Shown piece by piece: positions 1-8,023 of a stretch of 64,000 nt of DNA (positions are counted from its first letter, which is position 1; the number at the start of each line of letters is the position of its first letter). The DNA lies in assembly GCF_036711975.1 (NCBI RefSeq), contig NC_091972.1, positions 26,355,001 to 26,419,000 of the forward strand, read 5' to 3'. The stretch is from Onthophagus taurus. Lineage: Eukaryota; Arthropoda; Insecta; Coleoptera; Scarabaeidae. The notes beneath the pieces are model-generated. The model worked only from the letters and a program-made list of their open reading frames with translations, had not been told where the DNA came from and did not search any database. The position numbers were made by a program, and so were the translations under genes.

Positions 1-1476
1 AAGTATTACTCTTTAGATCCATGTCATTACTTCACAGCGCCGGGCTTCGGTTGGGATGCATTATTACGAATGACAGGGGTAAAATTAGAATTATTAACGG
101 ACATAGACATGTTACACTTCTTTAAAAATGGTATTCGCGGTGGATTAAGTATGTGCACTAAACGCAGTGCGAAGGCTAACAATAAATTAATGATGGAATT
201 TGATGAAACCAAAGACCCATCTTATATTTTGTATCTCGACGCTACGAATTTGTATGGACACGCAATGAGACGAAAATTACCGACGGGGGGATTTCGATGG
301 CTATCAGATGAAGAGATTCAAAAGTTAGATATTTACAATACGGAAGACGATTCCGAAAAGGGTTACGTGTTCGAGGTAGATTTAGAGTATCCGGAAGCAA
401 TACATGATGAACACAACGATTTGCCATTTTGTCCAGAACGGATTGTACCCCCAGGTTCAAAAAATGCAAAGTTAATAGCAAATTTGGAAAATAAAACAAA
501 ATACATCATTCATTACGTGAATCTAAAGCAGTGTATCAAGTTCGGATTGAAACTAACGAAGATTTACAGAGTATTAGAATTTAAACAATCCAACTGGATG
601 CGGAGCTACATCGATTTCAATTCCGATAAACGTGCGAAAGCTAAGAATGAATTTGAAAAAAATCATTACAAAGCAATGAATAACATCGTATACGGTAAGA
701 CAATGGAAAATGTGGAAAAGCGAGTGGATATAAGACTAGTTACCCACTGGGAATGTCGTCATAAGAAACCGGGCGTGGAAGCCCTAATAGCTAAACCAAA
801 TTTTAAATCTTCGAAAATATTTTGCGATAATTTGATAGCCGTTCAATTGAACGTCGCGGAAGTTCGTTATTGCAAACCGCTGTATGTGGGTTTCAGTATA
901 TTAGAGCTTTCGAAAACCGTAATGTACAGCTTCTTCTATGATTACTTAAAAGTTAAATATGGAAATAACATAACACTTTTATACACCGATACTGATTCCC
1001 TAATCCTAGAAATTACTACTCCCAATGTATATGAGGATATAAAAGAAAATATTGAATTTTTTGACACGTCCAATTATCCGTTAGAGAATATACACAATAT
1101 ACCTCGCGGTCGATCTGTGTTGGGAAGAATGAAAGATGAATATCCAAACAGGTGCATAACGTCATTTGTTGGAACAGGAGCTAAGGCGTACTGCATCACC
1201 TTGTTGAATGATAATGTAAAGAAGGCTAAAGGAGTAAAGAAATATGTTATAGATAAACATTTAAGCGTGACCGATTATAAACGTGTGGTTGAATGTGGCG
1301 GATCGGTTCATAAAAAAATGTACATTTTTAAGTCAGAATTTCATACTATGTATACCGAATTAAAGAATAAAATTGCTCTTTCATCGTGCGATGATAAACG
1401 ATACATATTACCGAACGGATGTAATACTTTGGCGTGGGGTCATTGGTTGATAAAAAGATTGAATGCGAATAAATGA
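1..1476 (+). CDS. Protein-primed-type family B DNA polymerase, C-terminal part (open at left edge)
   Basis: Replicative DNA polymerase of a Polinton/Maverick element. The frame is open from base 1, so the N-terminal exonuclease and terminal-protein regions lie outside the window; the ATG at 70 is internal. Seen in sequence: a conserved LDPCHYFTAPG stretch before that ATG, polymerase motif A (LDATNLYGHAM, Asp codon 238-240), motif B (KAMNNIVYGKTMEN, about nt 670-715) and motif C (YTDTDSL, DTD codons 988-996). The three palm motifs are intact and no stop or frameshift is visible up to the TGA at 1474-1476. It converges on the integrase gene with about 100 bp between them, a common Polinton layout. 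The family assignment is firm; activity of this copy cannot be judged without the missing half. Confidence 0.95.
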   Translation, partial: KYYSLDPCHYFTAPGFGWDALLRMTGVKLELLTDIDMLHFFKNGIRGGLSMCTKRSAKANNKLMMEFDETKDPSYILYLDATNLYGHAMRRKLPTGGFRWLSDEEIQKLDIYNTEDDSEKGYVFEVDLEYPEAIHDEHNDLPFCPERIVPPGSKNAKLIANLENKTKYIIHYVNLKQCIKFGLKLTKIYRVLEFKQSNWMRSYIDFNSDKRAKAKNEFEKNHYKAMNNIVYGKTMENVEKRVDIRLVTHWECRHKKPGVEALIAKPNFKSSKIFCDNLIAVQLNVAEVRYCKPLYVGFSILELSKTVMYSFFYDYLKVKYGNNITLLYTDTDSLILEITTPNVYEDIKENIEFFDTSNYPLENIHNIPRGRSVLGRMKDEYPNRCITSFVGTGAKAYCITLLNDNVKKAKGVKKYVIDKHLSVTDYKRVVECGGSVHKKMYIFKSEFHTMYTELKNKIALSSCDDKRYILPNGCNTLAWGHWLIKRLNANK

Positions 1477-1538
1477 ATTTAATTTAAAAAAAATTGTAAA
1501 GAATAATAATAATAATGTATTTGTAATGTTCGATTGTT

Positions 1539-1544
1539 AATAAA
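1539..1544 (+). terminator. AATAAA polyadenylation signal after polymerase gene
   Basis: AATAAA lies 62 bases past the polymerase stop in an A/T-rich, convergent spacer. Position and context fit a eukaryotic poly(A) signal for the plus-strand gene. Confidence 0.6.
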
Positions 1545-1578
1545 GTCTTGTAAACTTTTAAATAGGTCTTTATACGTT

Positions 1579-2514
1579 TTAAAGAACGTTAGTTTTTGAG
1601 ATCCAAGAATTATGAGACGGACCTAATCCTAACCATTTCACAAACACTTGATTTCCTTTTCGCCGTAGCACTTTTTCCACCAAGTAGACGTCAGGATATT
1701 TAACTTTTTGTAATTCCTCTCGATAAAAACCACCCATAATTTTTTCATTGGATGCATCTTTGAGCAGATATGTTGTTGGGAAAGTATTACGAACAGAATG
1801 TATTGTAAACACTTCGTTAGACCAATTGGGAGTATAGTTTTTGGTGAAGGCGTGTCGATGCTTGCTCACTCTGACGTGATCACCGACATTAAATTTTTTG
1901 GTATAAGGATCGACAATTTTTATGTAATTATATACAGTTTTTAACAGTGTCGATGCGTTTCTGTTATTTACCTCGCTAGGTTTCATTCCTATCGTCCTGT
2001 GAACTTGGTTGTTATAATCCAGAATTAATTTGGGAAGCAATTCCAACCAACGATAGTTACCTTGCATACTAAATTCTTTCCACATTTTTTCTTTTATTGT
2101 TCTATTAAACCGTTCAACAATAGAACTCTTTAAATTGGAAAATGAACTGTAGTGATTGATGTGATATCGTGACATGAGCTTTTTAAAATCCTCATTGTAA
2201 AATTCTTTTCCGTTATCCGTTTGCAGATTCTTCGGTATGTTTTTCCGCTTTTCCGATAGAATTGTTTCCATAGCTCGCGTAACTTCTTTGCCAGTTTTGT
2301 TTTTTAGTGGTACAGCCCATCCATACTTTGAGAAAGCATTAATAACTGTTAGAATATATTTAAAATTACCATTTGCTTTTGAATAAGGTATCATCTCCAC
2401 TAAATCAGCTTGAAATAAGTCCGTTAAACCTTTTATAATAACACGTCTGCGTTTATACTTTTTCCTCGCGGACGCGTGCAACTCGTTTACGACGGACCTT
2501 TTAATATCGCTCAT
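1579..2514 (-). CDS. Polinton retroviral-like integrase with C-terminal chromodomain
   Basis: A 311-aa DDE integrase that would insert the element into host chromatin. Catalytic residues are readable: D37 (FQADLVEM), D100 (LQTDNGKEF) and E134 (SSIVERFNR). An SH3-like C-terminal region (about 205-265, FNVGDHVRVSK) follows. Residues about 276-311 form a chromodomain (YLVEKVLRRKG, VFVKWLG, NSWISKTNVL), as is typical for Polinton c-integrases. No N-terminal His/Cys zinc-binding module is visible, so that part is absent or encoded elsewhere. The ATG overlaps the stop of the upstream gene as ATGA (2511-2514), which suggests one transcription unit. The frame is intact. Confidence 0.95.
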   Translation of the reverse strand: MSDIKRSVVNELHASARKKYKRRRVIIKGLTDLFQADLVEMIPYSKANGNFKYILTVINAFSKYGWAVPLKNKTGKEVTRAMETILSEKRKNIPKNLQTDNGKEFYNEDFKKLMSRYHINHYSSFSNLKSSIVERFNRTIKEKMWKEFSMQGNYRWLELLPKLILDYNNQVHRTIGMKPSEVNNRNASTLLKTVYNYIKIVDPYTKKFNVGDHVRVSKHRHAFTKNYTPNWSNEVFTIHSVRNTFPTTYLLKDASNEKIMGGFYREELQKVKYPDVYLVEKVLRRKGNQVFVKWLGLGPSHNSWISKTNVL

Positions 2515-2936
2515 TTTCTGGATATTTCAATGAGCAGTTCTACCATAAATGGTTTCTTGAGTAAAGTGGTCTTCGTTGTGGGTTTGCAAACTATTTTATC
2601 TCCAAAGAAGAGAACATTTAACTTTTTATTTGGATCGAAGATACTCCCGTTAATAATCATTTCAACGTCTCCTTCAAATCGGTATTTCACTATTTCACCA
2701 ATATATAAAAAGTTTATATATTTACTTACGTAACCTAAATTTTGAATAATGTAATAATTATCCGTTGTATCCGTAGTTCCATCTCCGCTAAACGTAAGTA
2801 TAGTTGGTTGTTTGAAATATCGTTGTAAGTTTTCACGTTTATTAAAATGAGCAGCAATGTTGTGTCCGTGTACGTGTTTACCAAACTTATCGATCGTCAT
2901 ACTAGACGAATGTTTTCCGAACTTGCTTAAACTCAT
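2511..2936 (-). CDS. Hypothetical Polinton protein, 141 aa
   Basis: Not recognised by function. The N-terminus has two short repeats (SKFGKHSSSM and DKFGKHVHGHN, residues 4-25). The rest looks like a compact beta-rich domain with IINGSIFDPNKKLNVLFFGDK, and no signal peptide or membrane segment is seen. It overlaps the integrase start by 4 nt and lies 69 bp after the DUF8207-like gene. Small beta-rich proteins occur at this place in many Polintons, so a virion accessory role is possible, but that is inference from position only. Confidence 0.75.
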   Translation of the reverse strand: MSLSKFGKHSSSMTIDKFGKHVHGHNIAAHFNKRENLQRYFKQPTILTFSGDGTTDTTDNYYIIQNLGYVSKYINFLYIGEIVKYRFEGDVEMIINGSIFDPNKKLNVLFFGDKIVCKPTTKTTLLKKPFMVELLIEISRK

Positions 2937-3005
2937 CTGCTCTAGTTCACAAACGTCGGTGTTTTAAAACAAAAAATGTGAGAGTCGTATATTTATGATA
3001 ATATT

Positions 3006-4169
3006 TTAACGTATAATCTCGGCCTCTGTTAGCTCCGATATTATTGATGATATTTCATTGACATGTGCAGAATGACCTGCAGTTTGCGAGGCCATCAACA
3101 AACGCAGTCTGTCGACAAGTTCGTTGGGATCGTCCCAATACTCGTATTCGATAAGAGCCCCAGGAACGACTTGTTTTTGTAATGCACCACCGACTTTTTT
3201 CTTCGGATTCGGCCAGTATTTAGCCCAATGCACCTTGGGTTTGTTACCTTCAACGATAGGCTTGATAATATTCTGAAATTTCCCACTGTCGTCCTCAGTA
3301 GTCATACCTGCCTCTGGAATGTAATTAATGTACGGAGCATTTGAACGTAGTAAGATATCTTTGTAGTTGCGCATGTCCTGAATTGTAAATTTGCCCGGTT
3401 CGTTTTTAAATAGTAAATCATATAAACCAACGGTTCCCGTATATTTGAAGTTTCCAACGTGAATATCCTGATCCTCAAAGTGAACAGGACTGACTCCAAT
3501 GTAGAAACCTTCGGGAGTTTCGCGAACACCGTATAAACGATCATAATCATCTTTTAAATCAGTTGTTAAACCAACAATATACGTTCTGGGCAAAGGATGA
3601 AACTGACTCAAAGCGGCTTGTACCTCTGGAGACTCCAATCTTTCTTCTATTTCATCTTTAAGTCGTTCTATTCGATTATGTGCGTCCGAAATAAGAGCTC
3701 CGGTATCCTCGCTAGAATCGAGGAGTTCTTCTTCTTCGCCCGGCGGAACTTCATATACTTCTTCTTCTGCATGAGCTAATGGACCAAGAGGAGAAGACGT
3801 GGGAGAAGATACCAACCTTTTTTCAGGAGTCGATGTAGCAAATTTTCGTCGTTGTTCTTTTAATGGAACTTTCGGTTTTCGAATAAAATATTCGGTCTCG
3901 GTTTTAGCTGGTACGTCAGAAATATCCGGCGAGTAGCGTTGTATCTTAGATATCAATTTTTCTTCTTTTGGAGATAAACTTCGTTTTGGAATGGATAGTA
4001 AAGGCGCAGTGTCAAGTTTTGCGACAATATCCTGTAAGGGCCTTGCGATGGGTGCATATGCGGTTTCCGACCGAATCCTTGACTCCTCTAAGTCTTCTTT
4101 TAAAGAACGAATTTTGTCTCTCACGACTTCTCGTGCCGCGATAAGTTCTGCAGCTATCGTCTTGTTCAT
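3006..4169 (-). CDS. DUF8207-like Polinton protein, 387 aa
   Basis: Function unknown. I recognise the C-terminal half as a family very common in insect Maverick copies (DUF8207-like): about 205-290 carry DYDRLYGVRETPEGFYIG, PVHFEDQDIHVG and YTGTVGLYDLL. The conserved tail includes YWDDPNELVDRLRLL and a GHSAHVNEI motif. Residues 1-40 are a charged, coiled-coil-like helix, and about 60-165 are low-complexity, Ser/Pro/Glu-rich and probably disordered. The ATG at 4169 is the first in frame. It sits between the ATPase and the 141-aa gene, inside the replication/packaging block. A structural or assembly role is plausible but not shown by the sequence. Confidence 0.85.
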   Translation of the reverse strand: MNKTIAAELIAAREVVRDKIRSLKEDLEESRIRSETAYAPIARPLQDIVAKLDTAPLLSIPKRSLSPKEEKLISKIQRYSPDISDVPAKTETEYFIRKPKVPLKEQRRKFATSTPEKRLVSSPTSSPLGPLAHAEEEVYEVPPGEEEELLDSSEDTGALISDAHNRIERLKDEIEERLESPEVQAALSQFHPLPRTYIVGLTTDLKDDYDRLYGVRETPEGFYIGVSPVHFEDQDIHVGNFKYTGTVGLYDLLFKNEPGKFTIQDMRNYKDILLRSNAPYINYIPEAGMTTEDDSGKFQNIIKPIVEGNKPKVHWAKYWPNPKKKVGGALQKQVVPGALIEYEYWDDPNELVDRLRLLMASQTAGHSAHVNEISSIISELTEAEIIR

Positions 4170-4220
4170 TGTATGATGTATGTGAAGTTACTACGAACTG
4201 TACAGCTGAAGTCGTTAGTT

Positions 4221-4925
4221 TTAAACTTCAATGAATTTATCAAAACCCTTACGGTAACGTCCCTTAGATACACTACAATCTAAATCAATAACTAGGATGC
4301 CGTGTCTATTCTCCCAACAAGCATCGCTAATTTCCTTTAGCCGATGAAACTCCATATCGCTCATTATGTGATCTTCAAATACGTGTTTTAAATTTGTTAA
4401 GTCTTGTTTAAATAACACCAAAAAGTTACAATTATCGCGAACTAATTGTTTTGGAATTGCACTATAACTTTGACAAATTAGAAAACAATCAATGTTTTTA
4501 TGTCGACCATACGAAAAAAATTCCTTAATGACATTTTGACCTGTACAGGAAACATCGTCAAATACGACTACCGAATATTCTTTCGCATCTTCCGGTCGAA
4601 TGAACTCGTCTATATTAGAAAATTCATAGTAACCGCAATCTTTTATAGGTTCAATTAAACGTCTTAAAAAATCGTACTTATTTTGGTATAACGAATTAGA
4701 GCATAAGTACAAGTTTAGGAAGCGCAACCCATTACGTGCAACTAAAAGCGATAACATAGCATTTGTTTTTCCGACACCTGAGGGTCCTACAATTAAACCT
4801 CGCTTACATTTTCCACCAAATAAATTGCTGTGTCTTGTAAAGTGTTCTTCGACCGAACCATTACTAAAATTTACTATAGGCAGTGTTAGAAGTTGCGGTA
4901 AACATTTTAATTTCTCGTCGATCAT
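4221..4925 (-). CDS. FtsK/HerA-type genome-packaging ATPase
   Basis: A 234-aa A32-like ATPase that would pump DNA into the capsid. Walker A is GPSGVGKT (residues 47-54 from the chosen start) and Walker B is VVVFDD (119-124), followed by a sensor-like CFLICQSY strand. The frame stays open to 4973, but no ATG occurs there. The first ATG (4925, MIDEKLK) is chosen because a TATA box and an Inr-like TCAGTC place transcription start near 4956, leaving a 31-nt leader. The length suits the Polinton ATPase family. The gene is intact and in the same orientation as its neighbours. Confidence 0.93.
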   Translation of the reverse strand: MIDEKLKCLPQLLTLPIVNFSNGSVEEHFTRHSNLFGGKCKRGLIVGPSGVGKTNAMLSLLVARNGLRFLNLYLCSNSLYQNKYDFLRRLIEPIKDCGYYEFSNIDEFIRPEDAKEYSVVVFDDVSCTGQNVIKEFFSYGRHKNIDCFLICQSYSAIPKQLVRDNCNFLVLFKQDLTNLKHVFEDHIMSDMEFHRLKEISDACWENRHGILVIDLDCSVSKGRYRKGFDKFIEV

Positions 4926-4952
4926 GATTCTCGTACTAAATGAATTGGATAA

Positions 4953-4988
4953 GACTGAATGAAAATATAGCAAAAGAAACTATATATA
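4953..4988 (-). promoter_or_regulatory. TATA plus initiator promoter for the ATPase gene
   Basis: TATATATA (4988 to 4981, minus strand) is followed by TCAGTC, with its A at 4956. That puts the TATA start 32 nt upstream of the presumed +1, the normal insect core-promoter spacing. The resulting transcript begins downstream of every non-ATG codon of the longer frame. Confidence 0.55.
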
Positions 4989-5006
4989 CATATATTTAAG
5001 AAGAAG

Positions 5007-5080
5007 AATAATAATAATAATAATAAGTATAATACCTTAACCATTTAACCTAACATAACCTAACCTAACCTAACCTAAGG
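5007..5080. repeat. (AAT)n microsatellite and short TTAGG-type telomeric tract
   Basis: 5007-5025 is an (ATA)n run. 5047-5080 holds about six CCTAA units (TTAGG on the minus strand), one of them altered to CATAA. TTAGG is the canonical insect telomere repeat; here it is a short interstitial tract between two element genes. Confidence 0.8.
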
Positions 5081-5097
5081 AAGAGGAGGAAAAATGG

Positions 5098-5409
5098 TTA
5101 CCACTCCTCCTCCTCTTCCTGCTCATCCCGCACTTCATACGGGGGCGGAGGCGCTGCAGGTGTCGGTGTCGGAGGTTCTATCCCAGTCGAACAATGGTGT
5201 ATGTGCATGTTTTGAACATGCACCTGCCCTCTCACCACTGCCGACTCTGAGACAATACTGTTTACCTAAGAAGATTATGAAATTAAAAACGTGCAAAAAA
5301 GATTATAGATATAGCCTACCAGCTGAAACAGGGTATCTACTTTGACCTCCAAAGACGCAACTCTTCGCTCCAACGTGACCACCCTCCCGAAGTTGTTGCT
5401 ACCGGACAT
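5098..5409 (-). CDS. Hidden two-exon gene, about 85 aa, PPxY motif and acidic tail
   Basis: Function unknown. Exon a runs 5409-5320: ATG, then a heptad-like helix with VTLERRVASLEVKVDTL. A 54-nt intron (5319-5266) starts GTAGGC and ends CTTCTTAG; exon b (5265-5098) continues in phase 0 to TAA. Exon b is Pro-rich with PTPTPAAPPPPYEV, a PPxY motif that in other proteins binds WW domains of NEDD4-type ligases, and ends in an acidic run EEEEEW. Read without splicing, the frame stops inside the intron. The ATG lies 8 nt after the stop of the 325-aa gene, and that TAG stop (5420-5418) is itself a good 3' splice site, with ACTAAT about 18 nt upstream. The gene could therefore be reached by alternative splicing of the same leader. 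The gene model is inferred and unverified. Confidence 0.55.
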
Positions 5410-5417
5410 CTTTTTAG

Positions 5418-6395
5418 CTAGGAAGGGAAGTTATTAGTATGTAAAGAAGACAAAATGAATTCTGCTTTTTTCATTTCAACGGTTAATGTTGCAACGGTGA
5501 TGTCGAGTGAAGTTGTTAAAGAGTGGTTAGAACTCGACGCCAGCCCTTCCCTAAACTGTGCAAGTTCTCTCAAAGAGGTCTGCAATTGAAGTACCTTTGC
5601 ATGAAGGTCTTTATAAAAATTTTGATACAAAATATTAATTTCGGTCAAAATCTCCTCTTTGGTTGTTTCTACTGCTGCACACATTGCATTTGAAAAAAGG
5701 CTGGCAGGTACATCGGAAATGACTGAAGTAGCGGGAATTGTGTCCACCCTTAAGATTTGTACTTTCGGGCTTAATGAGGGAACTTCTATGGTAGGAATGT
5801 TTATGTTAGTAGGGGGAGTGGGAATCGACGAAGCTTTAGAAGAAGAAGCCTTAGAAACAAAAGCTGCATTAATAGCTTTAAGGTATGTCCGGTTTTCGGT
5901 GCAGTGTTGGGATACCGCCATTAAAGAAAGAGAGTCGTTGGACTCATCGCCGCTAGCCATTTCCGAGTGTGTCACTTCAACCTTTGACAGAGTCGCAGGT
6001 TCAACTGACACACGCTTGTGTTTGGTACTTCGCGAACGAGCACGGGTCTCCCGTCGAAGCTCTCTATACTTATCTGGCGGTAACCACACACCTGCACCCT
6101 TCTTCCGGTGTTCACGGTTCCCCGACTTTCGACGAAGTGAAAGTGAAAGGTGTTTCACATTCTTATCGTCGACTTTCGAGGAACCTGCGATGTTTGGAAG
6201 CGCCGTAGTTTGCTGCACATTAGATTCAACGTTTGGATCCATCGGCTGCTCATTAGGCTGCACGTTTGGATCCAGAGCCTTCTCAACAGTCGACATGTTC
6301 AACAGGTTTATGTCAAAACTGTTTAACAGAAAGGATTCCTGGCTGGCGAAACCCGGAGCAGTTAAATCAATTTGACTAAAACCGTCTTGAGACAT
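5418..6395 (-). CDS. Hypothetical protein, 325 aa, basic middle and coiled-coil C-terminus
   Basis: Not recognised. The N-terminus is polar, with a repeated DPNV (residues 42-45 and 53-56). Residues about 88-131 are strongly basic (LRRKSGNREHRKKG, RELRRETRARSRSTKHKR), suggesting nucleic-acid binding or a nuclear signal. About 150-235 is Ser/Pro-rich and probably disordered. About 240-320 looks like a long amphipathic helix. The ATG at 6395 directly follows a candidate 3' splice site (pyrimidine tract and ATCAAG). It is the first ATG of the mRNA if the seven upstream mini-introns are removed. The basic, disordered and coiled layout recalls viral nucleic-acid-binding cofactors, but no homology is claimed. 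It lies in the accessory block between packaging and capsid genes. Confidence 0.75.
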   Translation of the reverse strand: MSQDGFSQIDLTAPGFASQESFLLNSFDINLLNMSTVEKALDPNVQPNEQPMDPNVESNVQQTTALPNIAGSSKVDDKNVKHLSLSLRRKSGNREHRKKGAGVWLPPDKYRELRRETRARSRSTKHKRVSVEPATLSKVEVTHSEMASGDESNDSLSLMAVSQHCTENRTYLKAINAAFVSKASSSKASSIPTPPTNINIPTIEVPSLSPKVQILRVDTIPATSVISDVPASLFSNAMCAAVETTKEEILTEINILYQNFYKDLHAKVLQLQTSLRELAQFREGLASSSNHSLTTSLDITVATLTVEMKKAEFILSSLHTNNFPS

Positions 6396-7114
6396 CTTGA
6401 TAAGAAAAGAAAATTAATTAATTTTATTTTAATAAAAAAAACATGTATACTTACATCGCTTGATGAAAAATACAGTTGCACGTTAAAATCTAACTGCAGA
6501 GGGTGCTTGTCAACAAAGTGCTGAATGATAGGATATGAATGATAAAACGTTCGAAAAAATAAAGTTATGCTTACCAATAAAAGTTAACTTGAAAAAATAG
6601 AAGGAGCTATAGGAATGAAAAACACAAGATTAAAAACAATATATGTCAAGAAAGGAGACTATACTTACCAGAAAAAAGTTGCTGAAATTGCGATGTTAAA
6701 AACTGATCGGTCTAATCGAACTGATCAGCAGTAAGCTCCTGTAGGAATTGGGAAAAAAAATATCAATTTAACATAACAAACAAATAAACAAGTTGTACTC
6801 ACAAAAACAAAGTAGAACGAGCTGTCATGATGAAATAAAGCAAGAATATATTATATAAACATGAAAGTAGAAAAGGTTACTTACCAAATAAAACACAGCA
6901 AAAAAAGAGAAAGCTGAATGAGCAAGGATGTCTAGGAGTGGAAAAAACAATTTTAAATATTATATAAACATGCAAAACAAATATAGTTTTACTCACCAAA
7001 AAAGAGAAAGTTGTAGAAAGAGCTGTAGTGATGGAGAGAAAATGAACGTTATATAAACATGATAATAAAGAAGGTTGTACTTACCAAAAAACTGAAGAAC
7101 ACAAACACTTAAGT
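6396..7114 (-). other. Multi-intron 5' leader: seven small exons and seven mini-introns
   Basis: Minus-strand introns read from the sequence: 7084-7023 (62 nt), 6996-6932 (65; alternative end 6914), 6884-6822 (63), 6802-6739 (64), 6668-6607 (62), 6574-6521 (54) and 6454-6396 (59). Donors are GTAAGT (four times), GTGAGT (twice) and GTAAGC. Acceptors are CTACAG, TCCTAG, TGACAG, CTACAG, CTATAG, ATTCAG and ATCAAG. Leader exons are about 30, 26, 47, 19, 70, 32 and 66 nt, 290 nt in all. None contains ATG, and no junction creates one before the CDS, while most introns contain ATGs. Introns 1-3 share TTATATAAACATG (plus strand 7049, 6960, 6851), and several exons start CTCNTTCTA, so the leader grew by tandem duplication of exon-intron units. 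Confidence 0.65.
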
Positions 7115-7220
7115 GACTTTCAAAGGCTGGGAGGTGCCTTCTTATACTAGAGCAATGAAGGGGGGCGTGGGGTGGGGCGTGACAAGGGGGAGGAGTGGGG
7201 AATGGGCGGAGTTAGAGTGG
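7111..7220 (-). promoter_or_regulatory. GC-box/TATA/initiator promoter of the accessory block
   Basis: On the minus strand, TATAAG (7146-7141) lies 32 nt upstream of an Inr-like TCACTT with its A at 7114. Upstream, 7161-7220 carries several GC/CACC boxes (CCGCCC near 7205, CACGCCCCACCCCACGCCCC at 7165-7180). This is strikingly C-rich in an otherwise A/T-rich element. Layout and spacing fit an RNA polymerase II promoter firing into the multi-intron leader. Confidence 0.6.
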
Positions 7221-7634
7221 GGGTACTTTTTTTCTGGCTCTACTTTCCTGGCAACCGGGGGGGGGGGGGAATTTTAGATTTCCCCCACTCCCATCCCCAC
7301 TCTTCCATCTCCACTTTGGGAGGAGCCTGAGGAGGAGCATGGGAGGAGCATAGGAGGAGCTTCAATAAACAATCCTTTTCCCTTTTTCTTTTCTTTTTTT
7401 TTTTTTTTCCTTCCTTTTTTCTTCCTTTTTTTCCCCTTTCTTTCTTCCTTTTTTTCTTCCAATTTAATACTTTTTCAATGTACAACCCAAGTCATACCAA
7501 CCCAACCCAATGTATACATACCATGTATTCATTTAGATTAACTATTTTTTCTTTTAAATTAAAACAACTTTTTACACTTTTTACAATCTTTTATTATTAT
7601 TAATTTACAATCTATAACTGACAATGTTTATATA
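7221..7634. repeat. Low-complexity G, GGAGGAGC and poly-pyrimidine stretch
   Basis: 7258-7270 is a G run. 7318-7362 has repeated GGAGGAGC-like units. 7369-7460 is a T/C-rich tract. 7590-7595 is TTTATT, a minus-strand AATAAA signal about 40 nt past the stop of the 7635 gene. No convincing gene is present; the open frames here are made of low-complexity codons. Confidence 0.75.
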
Positions 7635-7967
7635 CTAAACCATACATAAAGAACAATCCTTTCTTGCCGATGGTGGACCATCAATATGCGTTTCCCAATG
7701 AGGCAAATTATAATGTTCAAAACAGGGCAGCTTGCTTTGTAATCGCTCATCGTTTCTATACTTCAACGGTAATTTAAACCAAACCGCCGCCAAATCTAAT
7801 GGCTTTACTTTATTGATATAATAATCGATTGGTAAATAACATAATTCGTAGTTTTTAATATTCGCAAAAGATAAATCAGATTCGTATCTTTCCATAATAT
7901 CCCACACTTTATTAATTATAAAAGTTGAAAGTCCCAATCTGGTAACTAACCGCCAAAGACGTTCCAT
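7635..7967 (-). CDS. Hypothetical protein, about 110 aa
   Basis: Function not recognised. The frame is open to 8078, but the first ATG is at 7967 (MERLWRLVTRLG); upstream codons overlap the end of the 8503 gene in another frame. It is an alpha-rich protein with SDLSFANIKNYELCYLP and LDLAAVWFKLPLKYRND. The C-terminus has CFEHYNLPHWETHIDG and ends KDCSLCMV, giving three Cys and two His that could bind metal (inference). An AATAAA on the minus strand follows at 7595-7590, so it is probably the last gene of the capsid-side unit. It could also be a further exon of the preceding gene, but no in-phase GT-AG pair joining them was found. Confidence 0.55.
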   Translation of the reverse strand: MERLWRLVTRLGLSTFIINKVWDIMERYESDLSFANIKNYELCYLPIDYYINKVKPLDLAAVWFKLPLKYRNDERLQSKLPCFEHYNLPHWETHIDGPPSARKDCSLCMV

Positions 7968-8023
7968 CTTGAACTGCTCTACCGCTACTACCCGTCTGCC
8001 TTTCTCAATTCGTTTACATATAG

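Noticed and set aside
5094..5345. Plus-strand open frame of 83 codons
   Set aside because: It is the antisense shadow of the minus-strand two-exon gene, with proline and acidic codon mirror bias and no family resemblance.
7240..7485. Lys/Glu-rich minus-strand frames
   Set aside because: They are pure low-complexity translations of the poly-pyrimidine tract.
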